DNA from: Mycobacterium sp.
GTDB lineage: Bacteria; Actinomycetota; Actinomycetes; Mycobacteriales; Mycobacteriaceae
Direction of reading: 5' to 3'
NCBI RefSeq assembly: GCF_002863225.1
Contig: NZ_PKEK01000050.1
Coordinates: 124,001 to 188,000, forward strand
Length of the DNA: 64,000 nucleotides
Below, one piece after another: positions 8,790 through 18,098 of this stretch. The notes beneath the pieces are model-generated. The model had not been told where the DNA came from. It searched no databases and saw nothing but the letters and a program-made list of their open reading frames with translations. Position numbers and translations under genes: made by a program. How positions within the stretch are numbered: the first letter of the stretch is position 1; each line of letters starts with the position of its first letter.

Positions 8790-10001
8790 TTGGCCGACCT
8801 GCGGGTCGTCGAGATCAGCGATCTGTTCACCCCGATAGGCGGGCGTGTCCTCGCCGAACTGGGCGCCGAGGTGATCGTGGTGGAACAGCCCGGGGGCTCC
8901 CCGCAACGCCTGCGACCCCCGTTCGTCGATGACGTACCCGGCGTCGACCGCAGCCTCCGTTGGTGGGGCGGCAATGTCGGAAAGCGCAGCGTGACAATCG
9001 ATTCACAATCGCCAGCCGGTGTCGAGGCATTGCGCAGGCTGATTGCCGGCGCCGATGTCGTCATCGCGGCAGGCGACCGCGTGGCCGGCGACGCCGTCCG
9101 GTACGCCGACGTCGCGAGCACTCATCAAGAATTGATCTGGATCTCGGTGACACCCTTCGGGCTCGACAGCGCGCGCGCCACCCATCCCGTCTCCGACCTG
9201 ACGGTGCTGGCCGGCGCGGGACCGATCTGGAACTGTGGCTACGACGACCACTCCATTCCGCCGATGCGCGGATCCGGCGACCAGTCGGCCAACATCGGCG
9301 GGATGTACACCGCCATCGGCACATTGATCGCGTTGGCGCACCGCGACCACTCCGGGGTCGGCCAACTCGTCGACGTCAACGTGACTGCCGCATGCAACGT
9401 CTCCTGCGAGCAGACCACCTACCATTGGCTTGTCAATCAGGCAGTCTGCTTGCGCCAGACCGGACGGCACGCGTATCCGACACCGAGCTCACCAGTGCAG
9501 GTGCGCTGCGCCGACGGCCGCTACGCCACCACCGGAGTGCTGCCGCGCCAGCCCGCGGATTACGGCAAGCTGACACAGTGGCTCGACGAACTCGGTCTCA
9601 CCGACGAATTGCCCGAGGCGGTGTTCCTCGAGCTCGCCGCTTCGCGCGATACGCCCGTCGATCTTGCGTTGATCGGTGAGGATGACGAGACAACCGCGAT
9701 CCTCAGCGCGGCCAGGGACGCCATCACCCTCATCGCATCTCGACTGAGCGCCAAGGAGTACTTCCTGGCGAGCCAGCGGCGGGGCTTCCCGGCCGGCGCC
9801 ATACTGCCGCCGGATGAGGGTTTCGACGACGAACACATGGTGGCCCGCGGGATGCACGTTCCCGTCGAGCACGTCGAGTTGGCCCGGACTGTGACCTATC
9901 CTGGCGCCCCATACCTGTTCAGTGCGTCAGCGACCACCCGGCCAACACGGGCCCCGTTGCTCGGCGAACATGACCATCTGCTCGACGAGCTCAGCGAGTG
10001 A
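8790..10001 (+). CDS. CaiB/BaiF family CoA-transferase
   Basis: A 403-aa class III CoA-transferase starting at a TTG 5 nt after the preceding gene; no ATG or GTG in frame fits better. The N-terminus ADLRVVEISDLFTPIGGRVL and ELGAEVIVVEQPGG is typical, and GSGDQSANIGGMY holds the probable catalytic Asp before LAHRDHSGVGQLVDVN. Co-transcribed with the upstream homologue and with the VOC protein that overlaps its stop. It may be one half of a heteromeric transferase. Confidence 0.88.
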   Translation: MADLRVVEISDLFTPIGGRVLAELGAEVIVVEQPGGSPQRLRPPFVDDVPGVDRSLRWWGGNVGKRSVTIDSQSPAGVEALRRLIAGADVVIAAGDRVAGDAVRYADVASTHQELIWISVTPFGLDSARATHPVSDLTVLAGAGPIWNCGYDDHSIPPMRGSGDQSANIGGMYTAIGTLIALAHRDHSGVGQLVDVNVTAACNVSCEQTTYHWLVNQAVCLRQTGRHAYPTPSSPVQVRCADGRYATTGVLPRQPADYGKLTQWLDELGLTDELPEAVFLELAASRDTPVDLALIGEDDETTAILSAARDAITLIASRLSAKEYFLASQRRGFPAGAILPPDEGFDDEHMVARGMHVPVEHVELARTVTYPGAPYLFSASATTRPTRAPLLGEHDHLLDELSE

Positions 10002-10453
10002 CGTCGGAACATCGGCTGACCCACATCGGGCTGTGTGTGAGCGATATCGCCCGCTCAACCGCCTTTTACTGCACTGCTTTGGGTTTCACCAAGATAGGCG
10101 ACATGCATGTGGAAGATGAGGCGTCGGCCCGGCTGCTCGCAGTCCCAAACCTCGTCCTGGACCTGGTTTACCTCGAACGCGACGGCTTTCGCATCGAACT
10201 GCTCGGCTACACCGCTCCCGGCTCCACCGCCCAGCGCGACCCGCGAGCGATGGACGCAATAGGGCTGACCCACCTGTCATTCCGATCCCGCGACGTCGAT
10301 GCCCTCGCCGAGGCGATCGTCGAACACGGCGGCCGCCTGCTGGCAGATCGGACGGTGCGCTTCGACGGTGGCAACAGAGGCCTGATGCTGACCGATCCGG
10401 ACGGCAACATCATCGAGCTGATCGAGCATTTTTCCCCTCGCGATGCCGGCTAG
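9998..10453 (+). CDS. VOC-family (glyoxalase/epimerase-like) protein
   Basis: A 151-aa protein starting with GTG in a GTGA overlap with the CoA-transferase. The repeated beta-alpha-beta-beta-beta pattern (LTHIGLCVSDIARSTAFYC, then LTHLSFRSRDVDALAE and LTDPDGNIIELIEH) is the vicinal-oxygen-chelate fold, with His and Glu residues placed for metal binding. VOC members next to CoA-thioester enzymes are often methylmalonyl-CoA-epimerase-like, which would fit epimerisation of a 2-methylacyl-CoA, but dioxygenase or glyoxalase activity cannot be excluded. Confidence 0.82.
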   Translation: MTSEHRLTHIGLCVSDIARSTAFYCTALGFTKIGDMHVEDEASARLLAVPNLVLDLVYLERDGFRIELLGYTAPGSTAQRDPRAMDAIGLTHLSFRSRDVDALAEAIVEHGGRLLADRTVRFDGGNRGLMLTDPDGNIIELIEHFSPRDAG

Positions 10454-10492
10454 GCAGTTAGTCACTATTCGTCCGATTGTTCATTACGATGA

Positions 10493-10498
10493 TAGAGT
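10493..10498 (+). promoter_or_regulatory. -10 box for leaderless P450 mRNA
   Basis: TAGAGT (TAnnnT) ends 6 nt before the GTG start at 10505. There is no Shine-Dalgarno sequence upstream, consistent with a leaderless transcript. Confidence 0.45.
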
Positions 10499-10504
10499 TC
10501 GCAG

Positions 10505-11698
10505 GTGCCCGCGACCAGCGAGTTGATCTACTCACCCTTCTCCAAGTCGGTCTTCGACGATCCCTATCCGGTGTATCGCCGGTTGCGCTCTGAAGCCCCC
10601 GTCTATCGCGACCCCGAACAACGCTGGTGGGTCTTGTCCCGATTCGCCGACGTGGCGGGCGCGCTCCGCGACTGGGAGACCTACTCATCCAAACTCGGTC
10701 CGGCCCCGGAGAATCCGGACGACGACGGTCGGAAGTACTCGGTCATCTCGATGGATCCGCCGCGCCACGATCGCATCCGCGGTGTGCTGAAGGGGTTCTT
10801 CACCCCGCGGGCGGTCGCCGCGCTCGAAGGCGCGTTGCAATCGGTGGTGGACCATCATCTCAATCGGCTGCAACCCGGTACCACCGTCGACGCCATGGAG
10901 GCCTTCGCGTTTTCGATTCCCACTGACGTGATCGGCGATCTGCTCGGTGTGCCACACGCGGATCGTGAACAACTGCGCGTGTGGTGGGAGGCCTTCCTCA
11001 CCCGACACGAAGGCGAGGCCGTCATGCCCGCCAGTGCGATCGACGCGAATCGAAAGATCAGCGCTTACATCGGCGACCTGATCGAAGCCAGGCGCACCGA
11101 CCCGGGTGACGACCTGATCAGCATCGTGCTGCAGGCCACGTTTCGCGACCCGGACATCGCCGAAGACCGAGCCCTCACCCCACACGAAGTGCTGATGTTC
11201 TGCAATCTGCTGTCAGCCGCGGGTTCGGAGACCACCCAGAAGCTGATCTCAAACGGCCTGGTGGCGATGCACGACCATCCCGACCAGTGGCAGCGAATCG
11301 TCAATGACCACAGCCTGATTCCGACAGCAGTAAACGAGGCATTGCGCTACGACACACCCAGCCATTGGGTTGCCCGCACTCTCACCCGGCCTGTCGAATT
11401 GCACGGTGTCACGATGGACGCCGGCGACTGGGTGCTGTTGCTGCTCGGCAGTGCCAACCGGGACGAGCGGCGTTACGACGACCCTGACCGATTCCTGCTG
11501 GACCGCCCGCGTGGCACCGATGTCTACTTCGGCTGGGGCATTCACATCTGCCTGGGCCAGTGGCTGGCCCGCCGGGAAGCACAGATGGTTTTCGATCATG
11601 TCGCGACCAGGTTCCCGAACTACGCCATCGGTGCGCACAAACGGGTGTTGACCGCGACGGTGCGGGGCTACACCAGTGTGGAGATGATCCTGCGTTGA
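10505..11698 (+). CDS. cytochrome P450
   Basis: A 397-aa P450 with I-helix AAGSETTQK (about 238), K-helix EALRYD (about 278) and heme loop FGWGIHICLGQWLARREAQ with Cys near 349. It is a soluble bacterial class I enzyme needing a ferredoxin. The GTG start follows TAGAGT by 6 nt. The stop overlaps the TTG of an acyl-CoA ligase, so oxidation and CoA activation of a common substrate is a reasonable inference. Substrate unknown. Confidence 0.93.
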   Translation: MPATSELIYSPFSKSVFDDPYPVYRRLRSEAPVYRDPEQRWWVLSRFADVAGALRDWETYSSKLGPAPENPDDDGRKYSVISMDPPRHDRIRGVLKGFFTPRAVAALEGALQSVVDHHLNRLQPGTTVDAMEAFAFSIPTDVIGDLLGVPHADREQLRVWWEAFLTRHEGEAVMPASAIDANRKISAYIGDLIEARRTDPGDDLISIVLQATFRDPDIAEDRALTPHEVLMFCNLLSAAGSETTQKLISNGLVAMHDHPDQWQRIVNDHSLIPTAVNEALRYDTPSHWVARTLTRPVELHGVTMDAGDWVLLLLGSANRDERRYDDPDRFLLDRPRGTDVYFGWGIHICLGQWLARREAQMVFDHVATRFPNYAIGAHKRVLTATVRGYTSVEMILR

Positions 11699-13335
11699 CG
11701 GCCGACTGTCAGCCCACATCGGCTTGGGGGTTGCGCACCGTCCCCTCCGAGCTGGCGGCCCACTACCGGAGCCGGGGTTGGTGGGACTCCCGCAGCCTGG
11801 GCGAACTGATCGCCGAATCGCTGAATGATTGCAAGGCAATGCCTTTCACAGTGCATTCCGTCCGACGACCCTGGCGTGGCACCGTCGGCGAGGTCGCCGC
11901 ATCGGCCCAGCGCTTCGCGTCCTGGCTGCGTCGGCGTGGCATCGGACCCGGGCACGTCGTGGTGATGCAGTTGCCCAACTGCGTGGAGGCCGCGGTCACC
12001 TTCTGGGGTGCGGCGATGGCCGGAGCCGTCGTGGTTCCCGTGGTCCACTTCTACGGCGGCCGAGAGCTTGAGCATGTGCTTCGCACTACGCAACCATCGT
12101 TGCTCGTCACGCCGGACCGATTCGGTCGGCAAGACTATGTGGGTGCGCTGGCCGGCTTGACCGCGGAACTCGGGCTGCCCTGGGTGATCGTCGCCTACGA
12201 CGGCCCTGCCGACGCCGCCATTCCGACCGGCACCATGCGATTTTCCGACACTCTCGAGGTCGCCGAAACAACTCGAGCCAGTCCGGCCGACCCCGCCGAG
12301 CCGGCAATCATCGCATTCACGTCGGGCACGACCCGCGTTCCGAAGGGAGTCGTGCACTCCCACCGCAGTATTGGGTTCGAGGCCCGCCAGAGCGCCGGCA
12401 TCTCACCGCGGGGTGTCCCGCCTCCGTTGGTTGCCGCGCCCGTCGGACACTTCATGGGCATGCTCAGCGCACTGCTCGGCTCCCTTATCCGGCGGGTGCC
12501 GATTCACCTGCTCGACGAGTGGAATCCCGAGCGCGTACTCGGGCTGCTACTCGACGAGGACGTAGGTATCACAGGCGGGGCTCCGTACTTCTTCATCAGC
12601 TTGTTGGACCATCCTGATTTCACCGAGAAGCACCTGCGCGGAATGCCGAACGCCGGACTCGGCGGCGCCCCGGTCGCAGGACCGCTAGCGCGTCGTCTCG
12701 AAGAACTCGGCATCCGGGTGATGAGATGCTATGGCAGCACTGAACATCCGACGACCACCGGTTGTGATTTCGACGAGCCCGCCGGACGACGCCTGACCAC
12801 CGACGGTCATCCCTTGACTGGTGTCGATGTTCGCCTCGACGAGAACGGCCAGATATGCAGCCGAGGGCCGGACCTCTTCATCGGCTACACCGACGAGCGA
12901 CTCACGGCTGCGGCGTTCGACGACGACGGGTGGTACCGCACGGGTGATGTCGGCAGGATCGATCCCGAGGGCAATCTCACCATCACCGACCGTATCTCGG
13001 ACGTCATCATTCGGGGGGGTGAGAACATCTCGGCGCAGGAAGTCGAGGAGCTGCTGATGGCGATGCCCCAGATCGCCGAAGTCGCCGTGGTCTCCGAGCC
13101 CGACGACAAATTCGGCGAGCGCGCGGTCGCCGTCATTCGGACGCAGGTCCAGCACGGTGCGCTCGATCTCGACGCGCTGCGCCAGCATCTGGCCGCGGCT
13201 GGAATGGCCAAGCAGAAGTGGCCGGAGTCGATACGCTTGGTCTCGGATTTCCCGAGAACACCATCGGGAAAAATCCAGAAGTTCGCGCTCCGGAATGCTA
13301 TTCGCACGGAAGGGCTGTCGTCGAATGACCGATGA
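11695..13335 (+). CDS. acyl-CoA ligase (ANL superfamily)
   Basis: A 546-aa AMP-forming ligase. It has the phosphate loop AFTSGTTRVPKGVVHSH (about residue 207), the A5-type YGSTEHPTTTG, the A7 motif YRTGDVGRID and the A10 lysine in PSGKIQKFALR (about 525). It would adenylate a carboxylic acid and transfer it to CoA. The TTG start is in a TTGA overlap with the P450 stop; longer in-frame starts would lie inside the P450 gene. It overlaps the next gene by 11 nt, so the P450-ligase-reductase set is one operon. Confidence 0.9.
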   Translation: MTADCQPTSAWGLRTVPSELAAHYRSRGWWDSRSLGELIAESLNDCKAMPFTVHSVRRPWRGTVGEVAASAQRFASWLRRRGIGPGHVVVMQLPNCVEAAVTFWGAAMAGAVVVPVVHFYGGRELEHVLRTTQPSLLVTPDRFGRQDYVGALAGLTAELGLPWVIVAYDGPADAAIPTGTMRFSDTLEVAETTRASPADPAEPAIIAFTSGTTRVPKGVVHSHRSIGFEARQSAGISPRGVPPPLVAAPVGHFMGMLSALLGSLIRRVPIHLLDEWNPERVLGLLLDEDVGITGGAPYFFISLLDHPDFTEKHLRGMPNAGLGGAPVAGPLARRLEELGIRVMRCYGSTEHPTTTGCDFDEPAGRRLTTDGHPLTGVDVRLDENGQICSRGPDLFIGYTDERLTAAAFDDDGWYRTGDVGRIDPEGNLTITDRISDVIIRGGENISAQEVEELLMAMPQIAEVAVVSEPDDKFGERAVAVIRTQVQHGALDLDALRQHLAAAGMAKQKWPESIRLVSDFPRTPSGKIQKFALRNAIRTEGLSSNDR

Positions 13336-14413
13336 TGCGGGTAGCGCGCTGCGGATCGTGCAATGGACGACGGGAAACGTCGCGCGCGAGGCGGTCAAGG
13401 CCGTCATTGGGCGGTCGGATCTCGATCTGATCGGTGCCTACGCACGGTCACCGGATAAAAGCGGCATCGACATCGGCAGACTGTGTGGCCTGGGCACCGA
13501 CATCGGCGTGGCGGCAACGTCGAACGTCGATGAATTGTTGGCGATGCGCCCCGACTGCGTGATTCACACTCCACTGTTTCTCGATGTTCCCGAACTGGTA
13601 GAGATACTTCGCGCCGGCGCGAATGTGGTGACCAGCGCCGAGTTCCTCACCGGACGCAACCTGCCCGACGATGATCAGTCAGCGTTGGCAGACGCGTGCC
13701 GCGAGGGCAACTCGACGTTGTTCGGCAGCGGAATCAACCCCGGGTTCATGCAGATGGCCGCCGCCGTCGCGACCGGCATGTCGACAGATGTCCGGAGCGC
13801 GTCGATGACCGAATCGGTCGACGTATCCCAGTTCATCGGAGATGCCAACTTCGCCGCAGTCGGCTGGGGGCGACCCGCGAACGACGTCGGGCACGCCGAC
13901 GACGTTCGCCGTGCGACCGCGGTGTTTGCCGAAGCGGTCGACCTCTTTGCGCGGATCATGCGCGTCAAGCTCGACGACATCACCTGCGCAGTCGAGTTCG
14001 CCCACGCCATCGAGGATTTCGTCGCAGACGGCGTCGTGATTCCGGCCGGAAACGTAGCGGGTATGGAGGTGAAATGGTCGGGCTACGCCGGTGGCCGCGA
14101 AGTGCTCAGCGTCAATCAACGGTGGGTCGCGACGACGGCCCTGGATTCAGGCTGGACCGTGGAACACGGATACCGCCTGGAGATCGATGGTGATCCGAAT
14201 GTCCACGTCCAATTCAACATGTTCCCGACGGTCGAAGATCTGGCTGACCTTACCCGAGAACGCATGCGCGGCATCGGGTTACGCGCCACCGCGGCACCAC
14301 TCGTGAACGCCATTCCGGCGGTGTGTGCGGCTGGGCCCGGCATCGTGACATACGCCGAGCTGCCCGTTCTCAGCTCACCGCTGCAACTCGGCCGGAATCA
14401 GACCGCCTCGTAG
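13325..14413 (+). CDS. DapB-like NAD(P)-dependent dehydrogenase/reductase
   Basis: A 362-aa Rossmann protein. The N-terminus IVQWTTGNVAREAVKAVI is a dinucleotide-binding beta-alpha-beta of the dihydrodipicolinate reductase N-terminal type, and CVIHTPLFLDVPELVEILRA continues the fold. Mycobacterial paralogues are commonly annotated dihydrodipicolinate reductase but are not lysine enzymes; related proteins include 2,4-diaminopentanoate dehydrogenase. The ATG overlaps the ligase by 11 nt. It converges on the DUF3237 gene with a 16-bp overlap. The reaction here is unknown. Confidence 0.8.
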   Translation: MTDDAGSALRIVQWTTGNVAREAVKAVIGRSDLDLIGAYARSPDKSGIDIGRLCGLGTDIGVAATSNVDELLAMRPDCVIHTPLFLDVPELVEILRAGANVVTSAEFLTGRNLPDDDQSALADACREGNSTLFGSGINPGFMQMAAAVATGMSTDVRSASMTESVDVSQFIGDANFAAVGWGRPANDVGHADDVRRATAVFAEAVDLFARIMRVKLDDITCAVEFAHAIEDFVADGVVIPAGNVAGMEVKWSGYAGGREVLSVNQRWVATTALDSGWTVEHGYRLEIDGDPNVHVQFNMFPTVEDLADLTRERMRGIGLRATAAPLVNAIPAVCAAGPGIVTYAELPVLSSPLQLGRNQTAS

Positions 14414-14820
14414 ACCTCATACTGGAGTAGGCCGTCGCGGAATGCGCCCTTCGCTACCCCCAGCACCCGGGTCAGCCACTGGTAGCGGTCGTCACCCGTC
14501 TCGAAGAACATCGATGAGAAGATCGTGCCGGTGTCGGTGTTCATCCGACCCAGGTAGCTGACGAACACCGTTGCACCATCATCGGTTTGAAGGGTGAGAC
14601 GCGCATCGATCAGAATTCTGCCGGATGGCTCGACGAACGCCCAGTCGGCGGCGGCCTGACCTTTGAGCGACGCCTTCAGCCGCTCGCCCTCATAGCGGGC
14701 GGCGGTGATCTCACCGATCGTCCGACTCCCCGAGGGCCCCGATGAGACGGCGATGGGCTCGGCGAGTTCGTAAGTCACGTGGCAGAGCGGGCGCAATCCC
14801 GCGCCGAGTTCGGACATCAT
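14398..14820 (-). CDS. DUF3237-family protein
   Basis: A 140-aa protein with the DUF3237 pattern: an N-terminal HVTYELAEPIAVSSGPSGSR strand, a GEITAARYEGERLKAS turn and a final QWLTRVLGVAKGAFRDGLLQ YEVYEA segment. It is a small beta-barrel of unknown function that often accompanies aromatic or lipid catabolism genes. A strong GGAGG precedes the ATG. It lies 13 nt after the tandem-VOC gene and is probably co-transcribed with it. Confidence 0.75.
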   Translation of the reverse strand: MMSELGAGLRPLCHVTYELAEPIAVSSGPSGSRTIGEITAARYEGERLKASLKGQAAADWAFVEPSGRILIDARLTLQTDDGATVFVSYLGRMNTDTGTIFSSMFFETGDDRYQWLTRVLGVAKGAFRDGLLQYEVYEAV

Positions 14821-14833
14821 TCGATCCTCCCCA

Positions 14834-15739
14834 TCAACGCGCTGATTCCGCGCTAACGAACTCGGTCACCGCACCATGACAGGACTTCGGATCCGCGATC
14901 AGCCGTCCATCCAATCGTTCGGCGAGGACTACACCACAATCGTTCAGGTGCGACTCGGCGGAAGCGATCGCGCTGGTTTCGAAGATGCAGGAATGGATGA
15001 TCTCGCCGTTGTCCGCCAAGTCTTTCGCGGCGATGCTGTCATCGGAGGTGGGTTTGATGAGCTCGACGATCGTGTTGGCGCCGAAGCTGATCCGGCGGCG
15101 CAGACTTCCCGCTACGTCGTCGTCATCAGAAAGCACACATGCACCCAAGGTTCGGTAGATCGTCGTCGCCCGGTCCAGATCGTCAACCACGACGCCAATA
15201 CGCCATCCGGTGATCGCCGCCGGGTGGTGGTTCCAATCCCGCACTGTCCAGCCCGGCCGAAACCGGGGATCGTCCCACTTTCCCGGGACGCCCAGTGGGC
15301 CTGGCCGTACCTCGGTGAAGGGCATGAATTCAAGTTGACCGGCCGTATCCTTCGGGTGGGTGAACACCGGACTCATCGGCTGAGCCGCCATCGCGTCGCG
15401 CCCGGACCCAGCCAGTCCGAAACACCGCACGCCGACCTCGGTGAGTGCGTCGTACACCTCTGCGGGCGGGCTGTCGACAAAGTAGGCGGCGGCATGCAGG
15501 TGCGGCCCAAATCTCGACAAGAACTTGCCCAGCGGAAGGTGGGCGCCCTCGGGCGTCGGTTGCATTACGTCGACGGCCAAGTCGCCGATGGCGACCATTG
15601 ACGCCCAGCGCTTCTCGGCATCCAGCCACTCGTCGGTGAAGATCTCTTTGGCGCCGAATACGCTTCGGTACCAGTCGGTGGCGCCGCTATAGTCGTCGAC
15701 GACGTGGTTGACGTGCCACTGTTTGCCGATTTCGATCAC
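14834..15739 (-). CDS. two-domain VOC-family protein
   Basis: A 301-aa protein with two vicinal-oxygen-chelate modules: residues about 8-130 (WHVNHVVDDYSGATDWYRSV) and about 170-300 (WRIGVVVDDLDRATTIYRTL). Extradiol dioxygenases and glyoxalase-type enzymes share this layout; the canonical H...H...E metal triad is not clearly readable, so no reaction is assigned. The GTG at 15739 is chosen because AGAAGGAG lies 6 nt before it; an in-frame start at 15868 would add a segment unlike the family. Confidence 0.72.
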   Translation of the reverse strand: MIEIGKQWHVNHVVDDYSGATDWYRSVFGAKEIFTDEWLDAEKRWASMVAIGDLAVDVMQPTPEGAHLPLGKFLSRFGPHLHAAAYFVDSPPAEVYDALTEVGVRCFGLAGSGRDAMAAQPMSPVFTHPKDTAGQLEFMPFTEVRPGPLGVPGKWDDPRFRPGWTVRDWNHHPAAITGWRIGVVVDDLDRATTIYRTLGACVLSDDDDVAGSLRRRISFGANTIVELIKPTSDDSIAAKDLADNGEIIHSCIFETSAIASAESHLNDCGVVLAERLDGRLIADPKSCHGAVTEFVSAESAR

Positions 15740-16156
15740 CGGCGACTCCTTCTGTGTCACGACAGATGTTGAGTGAATCGATGTTCGCCAAGTCGCCAGC
15801 ATCGTCACGAAGCGGTCCCGGTAGATGCCCTGCGCCAGAACACGCAACGTCTCGGGACAGTAAATCACCTGTTGTCTACCTGACTAGCTCTAGGCTCGAG
15901 CATCCGTCCGGGCAACGGCGCCGGATTACCTGTTGCTGCGCACAGCGTCGCGAAGTGCACAATGGAGTGCTGGTGGACAGTTGAACGATCGACGTATTAA
16001 TGTTTATCAACTCCGGCTCGCCGAGCTGAGACCCACCGCGCTGAATGGTCCGATCCTTCGGCCCCGAGAAGTGTGGAGGACGGTTCTGATGCGGGTCGGA
16101 GCGATTCCTGTGCACCAGCTCGTTGGAAAGACCCTGTCCACCAGTGTGATTACCGC
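15740..16156. other. 417-bp divergent intergenic region, no convincing gene
   Basis: Lies between the VOC gene (minus) and the dehydratase gene (plus). Short open frames exist but lack ribosome binding sites and recognisable protein. The only notable signal is ACAGTTGAACGATCGACG around 15973-15990, which shares ACAGTTGAAC with the divergent promoter at about 19348-19357. It probably holds the two divergent promoters. Confidence 0.5.
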
Positions 16157-16642
16157 ATGTCACTGATCACCGAGCGACTCGCCGAGGCCATCGGTGTCTG
16201 GCAAGAACAGGATGCGCCGTCGTTTCCGATCGAACGGTCCGACATTCGCCGTTGGGCAATCGCCACCTACTGGCCGGAGCCGCCACCGCGGCTCTACTGG
16301 GACGAGGACTACGCGCGCACGACCCGCTGGGCCGGCATCATTGCGCCTGACGATTTCAATCCGTTCGCGTGGCCCGTCGAACCGCTGGACTCGGGCCCCG
16401 CGCGGTACGCACTCCCGCAGCCCGGTGAACCCGGTCAGCGCATGCTCAACGGCGGAGTCGAGTTCGTCTTCGGGCAGCCGATGCGCCCCGGTGATGTGAT
16501 CACGGGCCGCTGGCGACTGCAGGACGCCACCGAACGCGCGGGACGGTTGGGCCAGATGCTGTATCTGAAACTGGAGCGCGAATTGCGTAATCAGCGCGGC
16601 GATGTGGTCCGCACCCGCATCGACACCGTGATCCGGTACTGA
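16157..16642 (+). CDS. MaoC N-terminal-type (FAS1-like) dehydratase
   Basis: A 161-aa single hot-dog protein. The segment YWPEPPPRLYWDEDYARTTR and the following WAGIIAPDDFNPFAWP match the FAS1-like dehydratase / MaoC N-terminal family, as does GGVEFVFGQPMRPGDVITGR. These domains hydrate enoyl-CoA or serve as the non-catalytic half of a hetero-dimer. A second hot-dog protein lies at 18099, separated by an aldehyde dehydrogenase, and the two may assemble like the MaoC-type pair of cholesterol degradation. Start ATG at 16157 by family alignment. Confidence 0.78.
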   Translation: MSLITERLAEAIGVWQEQDAPSFPIERSDIRRWAIATYWPEPPPRLYWDEDYARTTRWAGIIAPDDFNPFAWPVEPLDSGPARYALPQPGEPGQRMLNGGVEFVFGQPMRPGDVITGRWRLQDATERAGRLGQMLYLKLERELRNQRGDVVRTRIDTVIRY

Positions 16643-16662
16643 TATCGAAGGACGGGACTTTC

Positions 16663-18090
16663 GTGTACATCAACGGCGAATGGCAGTCGGCCGCTTCAGG
16701 GAAGACGTTCGAGTCCGTCAATCCCGCGACCGGGGAGGTGCTCGGCAGTGTCCCCGACGGGGACCGTGCCGACACCCGCCGAGCTATCGCCGCCTCGGCC
16801 GCTGCGTTGCCGGATTGGCGGGCCCGCAACGCATACGAACGCGCCGACATCCTCGTCACAGCCCACCGGCTCATGCTTGAGCGCCGCGAAGACCTGGCCA
16901 CCTTGATGACCAAGGAGCAGGGCAAGCCGCTGCGGATGGCGCGCAACGAAGTCGGGTACGCCGCCGATTTCCTCTTGTGGTTCGGCGAGGAGGCGAAAAG
17001 GGTTTATGGCGAAACGATTCCGTCGGCGCGCACCGATCAACGCTTCCTGGTCCTGCAGCAACCCGTCGGGGTGTGCGCGGCGATCACCCCGTGGAATTAT
17101 CCGATCTCGATGATCACCCGCAAGGTGGCACCCGCCGTGGCCGCCGGGTGCACCTCGGTGCTCAAACCCGCCGAGCAGACGCCGTTGTGCGCTGTCGAGA
17201 CGTTTCGGGTGTTCGCGGATGCTGGAGTGCCGCCGGGGGTAGTCAATCTGGTCACCTGTTCGGATCCCGAGCTGTTCGCCGACGAGGTCCTTGCCGAACC
17301 GACGGTGCGCAAGATCAGCTTCACCGGTTCCACCGATGTCGGCAAGATGATCGCAGCCCGCGCCGGTGCCACCATGAAACGCGTCTCCATGGAACTGGGT
17401 GGTCACGCGCCGTTCCTGGTGTTCCCGGACGCCGACCCCGAGCACGCCGCAAAGGGCGCGGCACTGGTGAAGTTCCTCAACACCGGGCAGGCCTGCATCT
17501 GCCCGAACCGGTTCATCGTGCACTCCTCGATCGCGCAGGAGTTCATTGTCGCGCTACGTTCACGCGTTGAAAAGCTGGTTGCGGGTGACGGTTTGGCGAA
17601 GGGCACCACTATCGGGCCCCTGATCGACGACGTCGCACTCAAAAAGATGACCCGTCAGGTCGACGACGCCGTCGACAAGGGCGCGCAGGTCGTCGTCGGT
17701 GGGACGCGACTGGAGGGTGCCGGATTCGGGGGTGGTGCGTTCTTCGCGCCGACGATCTTGTCCGGAGTCAGCGCGGACATGCTGATCTGCTCGGAGGAGA
17801 CCTTCGGACCAATCGCGCCGGTGCTGACGTTCGACGACGAAGAAGAGGCCGTCGCGATGGCCAACGCCACCACCTACGGCCTGGCGGGCTACATCTACAC
17901 CCGCGACATCAGTCGCGCCTTCCGCGTCGCCGAGTCGTTGGACTTCGGCATGATCGGCATCAACGACATCAACCCCACCTCGGCAGCAGTCCCGTTCGGC
18001 GGCATCAAGGAAAGCGGGCTTGGCCGCGAAGGCGCCCGCGCCGGCCTCTCCGAGTACCTCGACACCAAAGTCCTCGGAATCGCACTCTAG
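16663..18090 (+). CDS. aldehyde dehydrogenase (NAD(P)+)
   Basis: A 475-aa ALDH with the cofactor segment TPWNYPISMITRKVAPA, FTGSTDVGK, the general base Glu in ELGGHAPFLVF and the catalytic Cys in NTGQACICPNRF. It oxidises an aldehyde to the acid. Closest in style to succinate-semialdehyde/glutarate-semialdehyde dehydrogenases, but many mycobacterial paralogues act on alkyl or terpenoid aldehydes. GTG start preceded by GAAGGACGGG. It sits between two hot-dog dehydratase genes in one operon. Confidence 0.9.
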   Translation: MYINGEWQSAASGKTFESVNPATGEVLGSVPDGDRADTRRAIAASAAALPDWRARNAYERADILVTAHRLMLERREDLATLMTKEQGKPLRMARNEVGYAADFLLWFGEEAKRVYGETIPSARTDQRFLVLQQPVGVCAAITPWNYPISMITRKVAPAVAAGCTSVLKPAEQTPLCAVETFRVFADAGVPPGVVNLVTCSDPELFADEVLAEPTVRKISFTGSTDVGKMIAARAGATMKRVSMELGGHAPFLVFPDADPEHAAKGAALVKFLNTGQACICPNRFIVHSSIAQEFIVALRSRVEKLVAGDGLAKGTTIGPLIDDVALKKMTRQVDDAVDKGAQVVVGGTRLEGAGFGGGAFFAPTILSGVSADMLICSEETFGPIAPVLTFDDEEEAVAMANATTYGLAGYIYTRDISRAFRVAESLDFGMIGINDINPTSAAVPFGGIKESGLGREGARAGLSEYLDTKVLGIAL

Positions 18091-18098
18091 GCGCACTC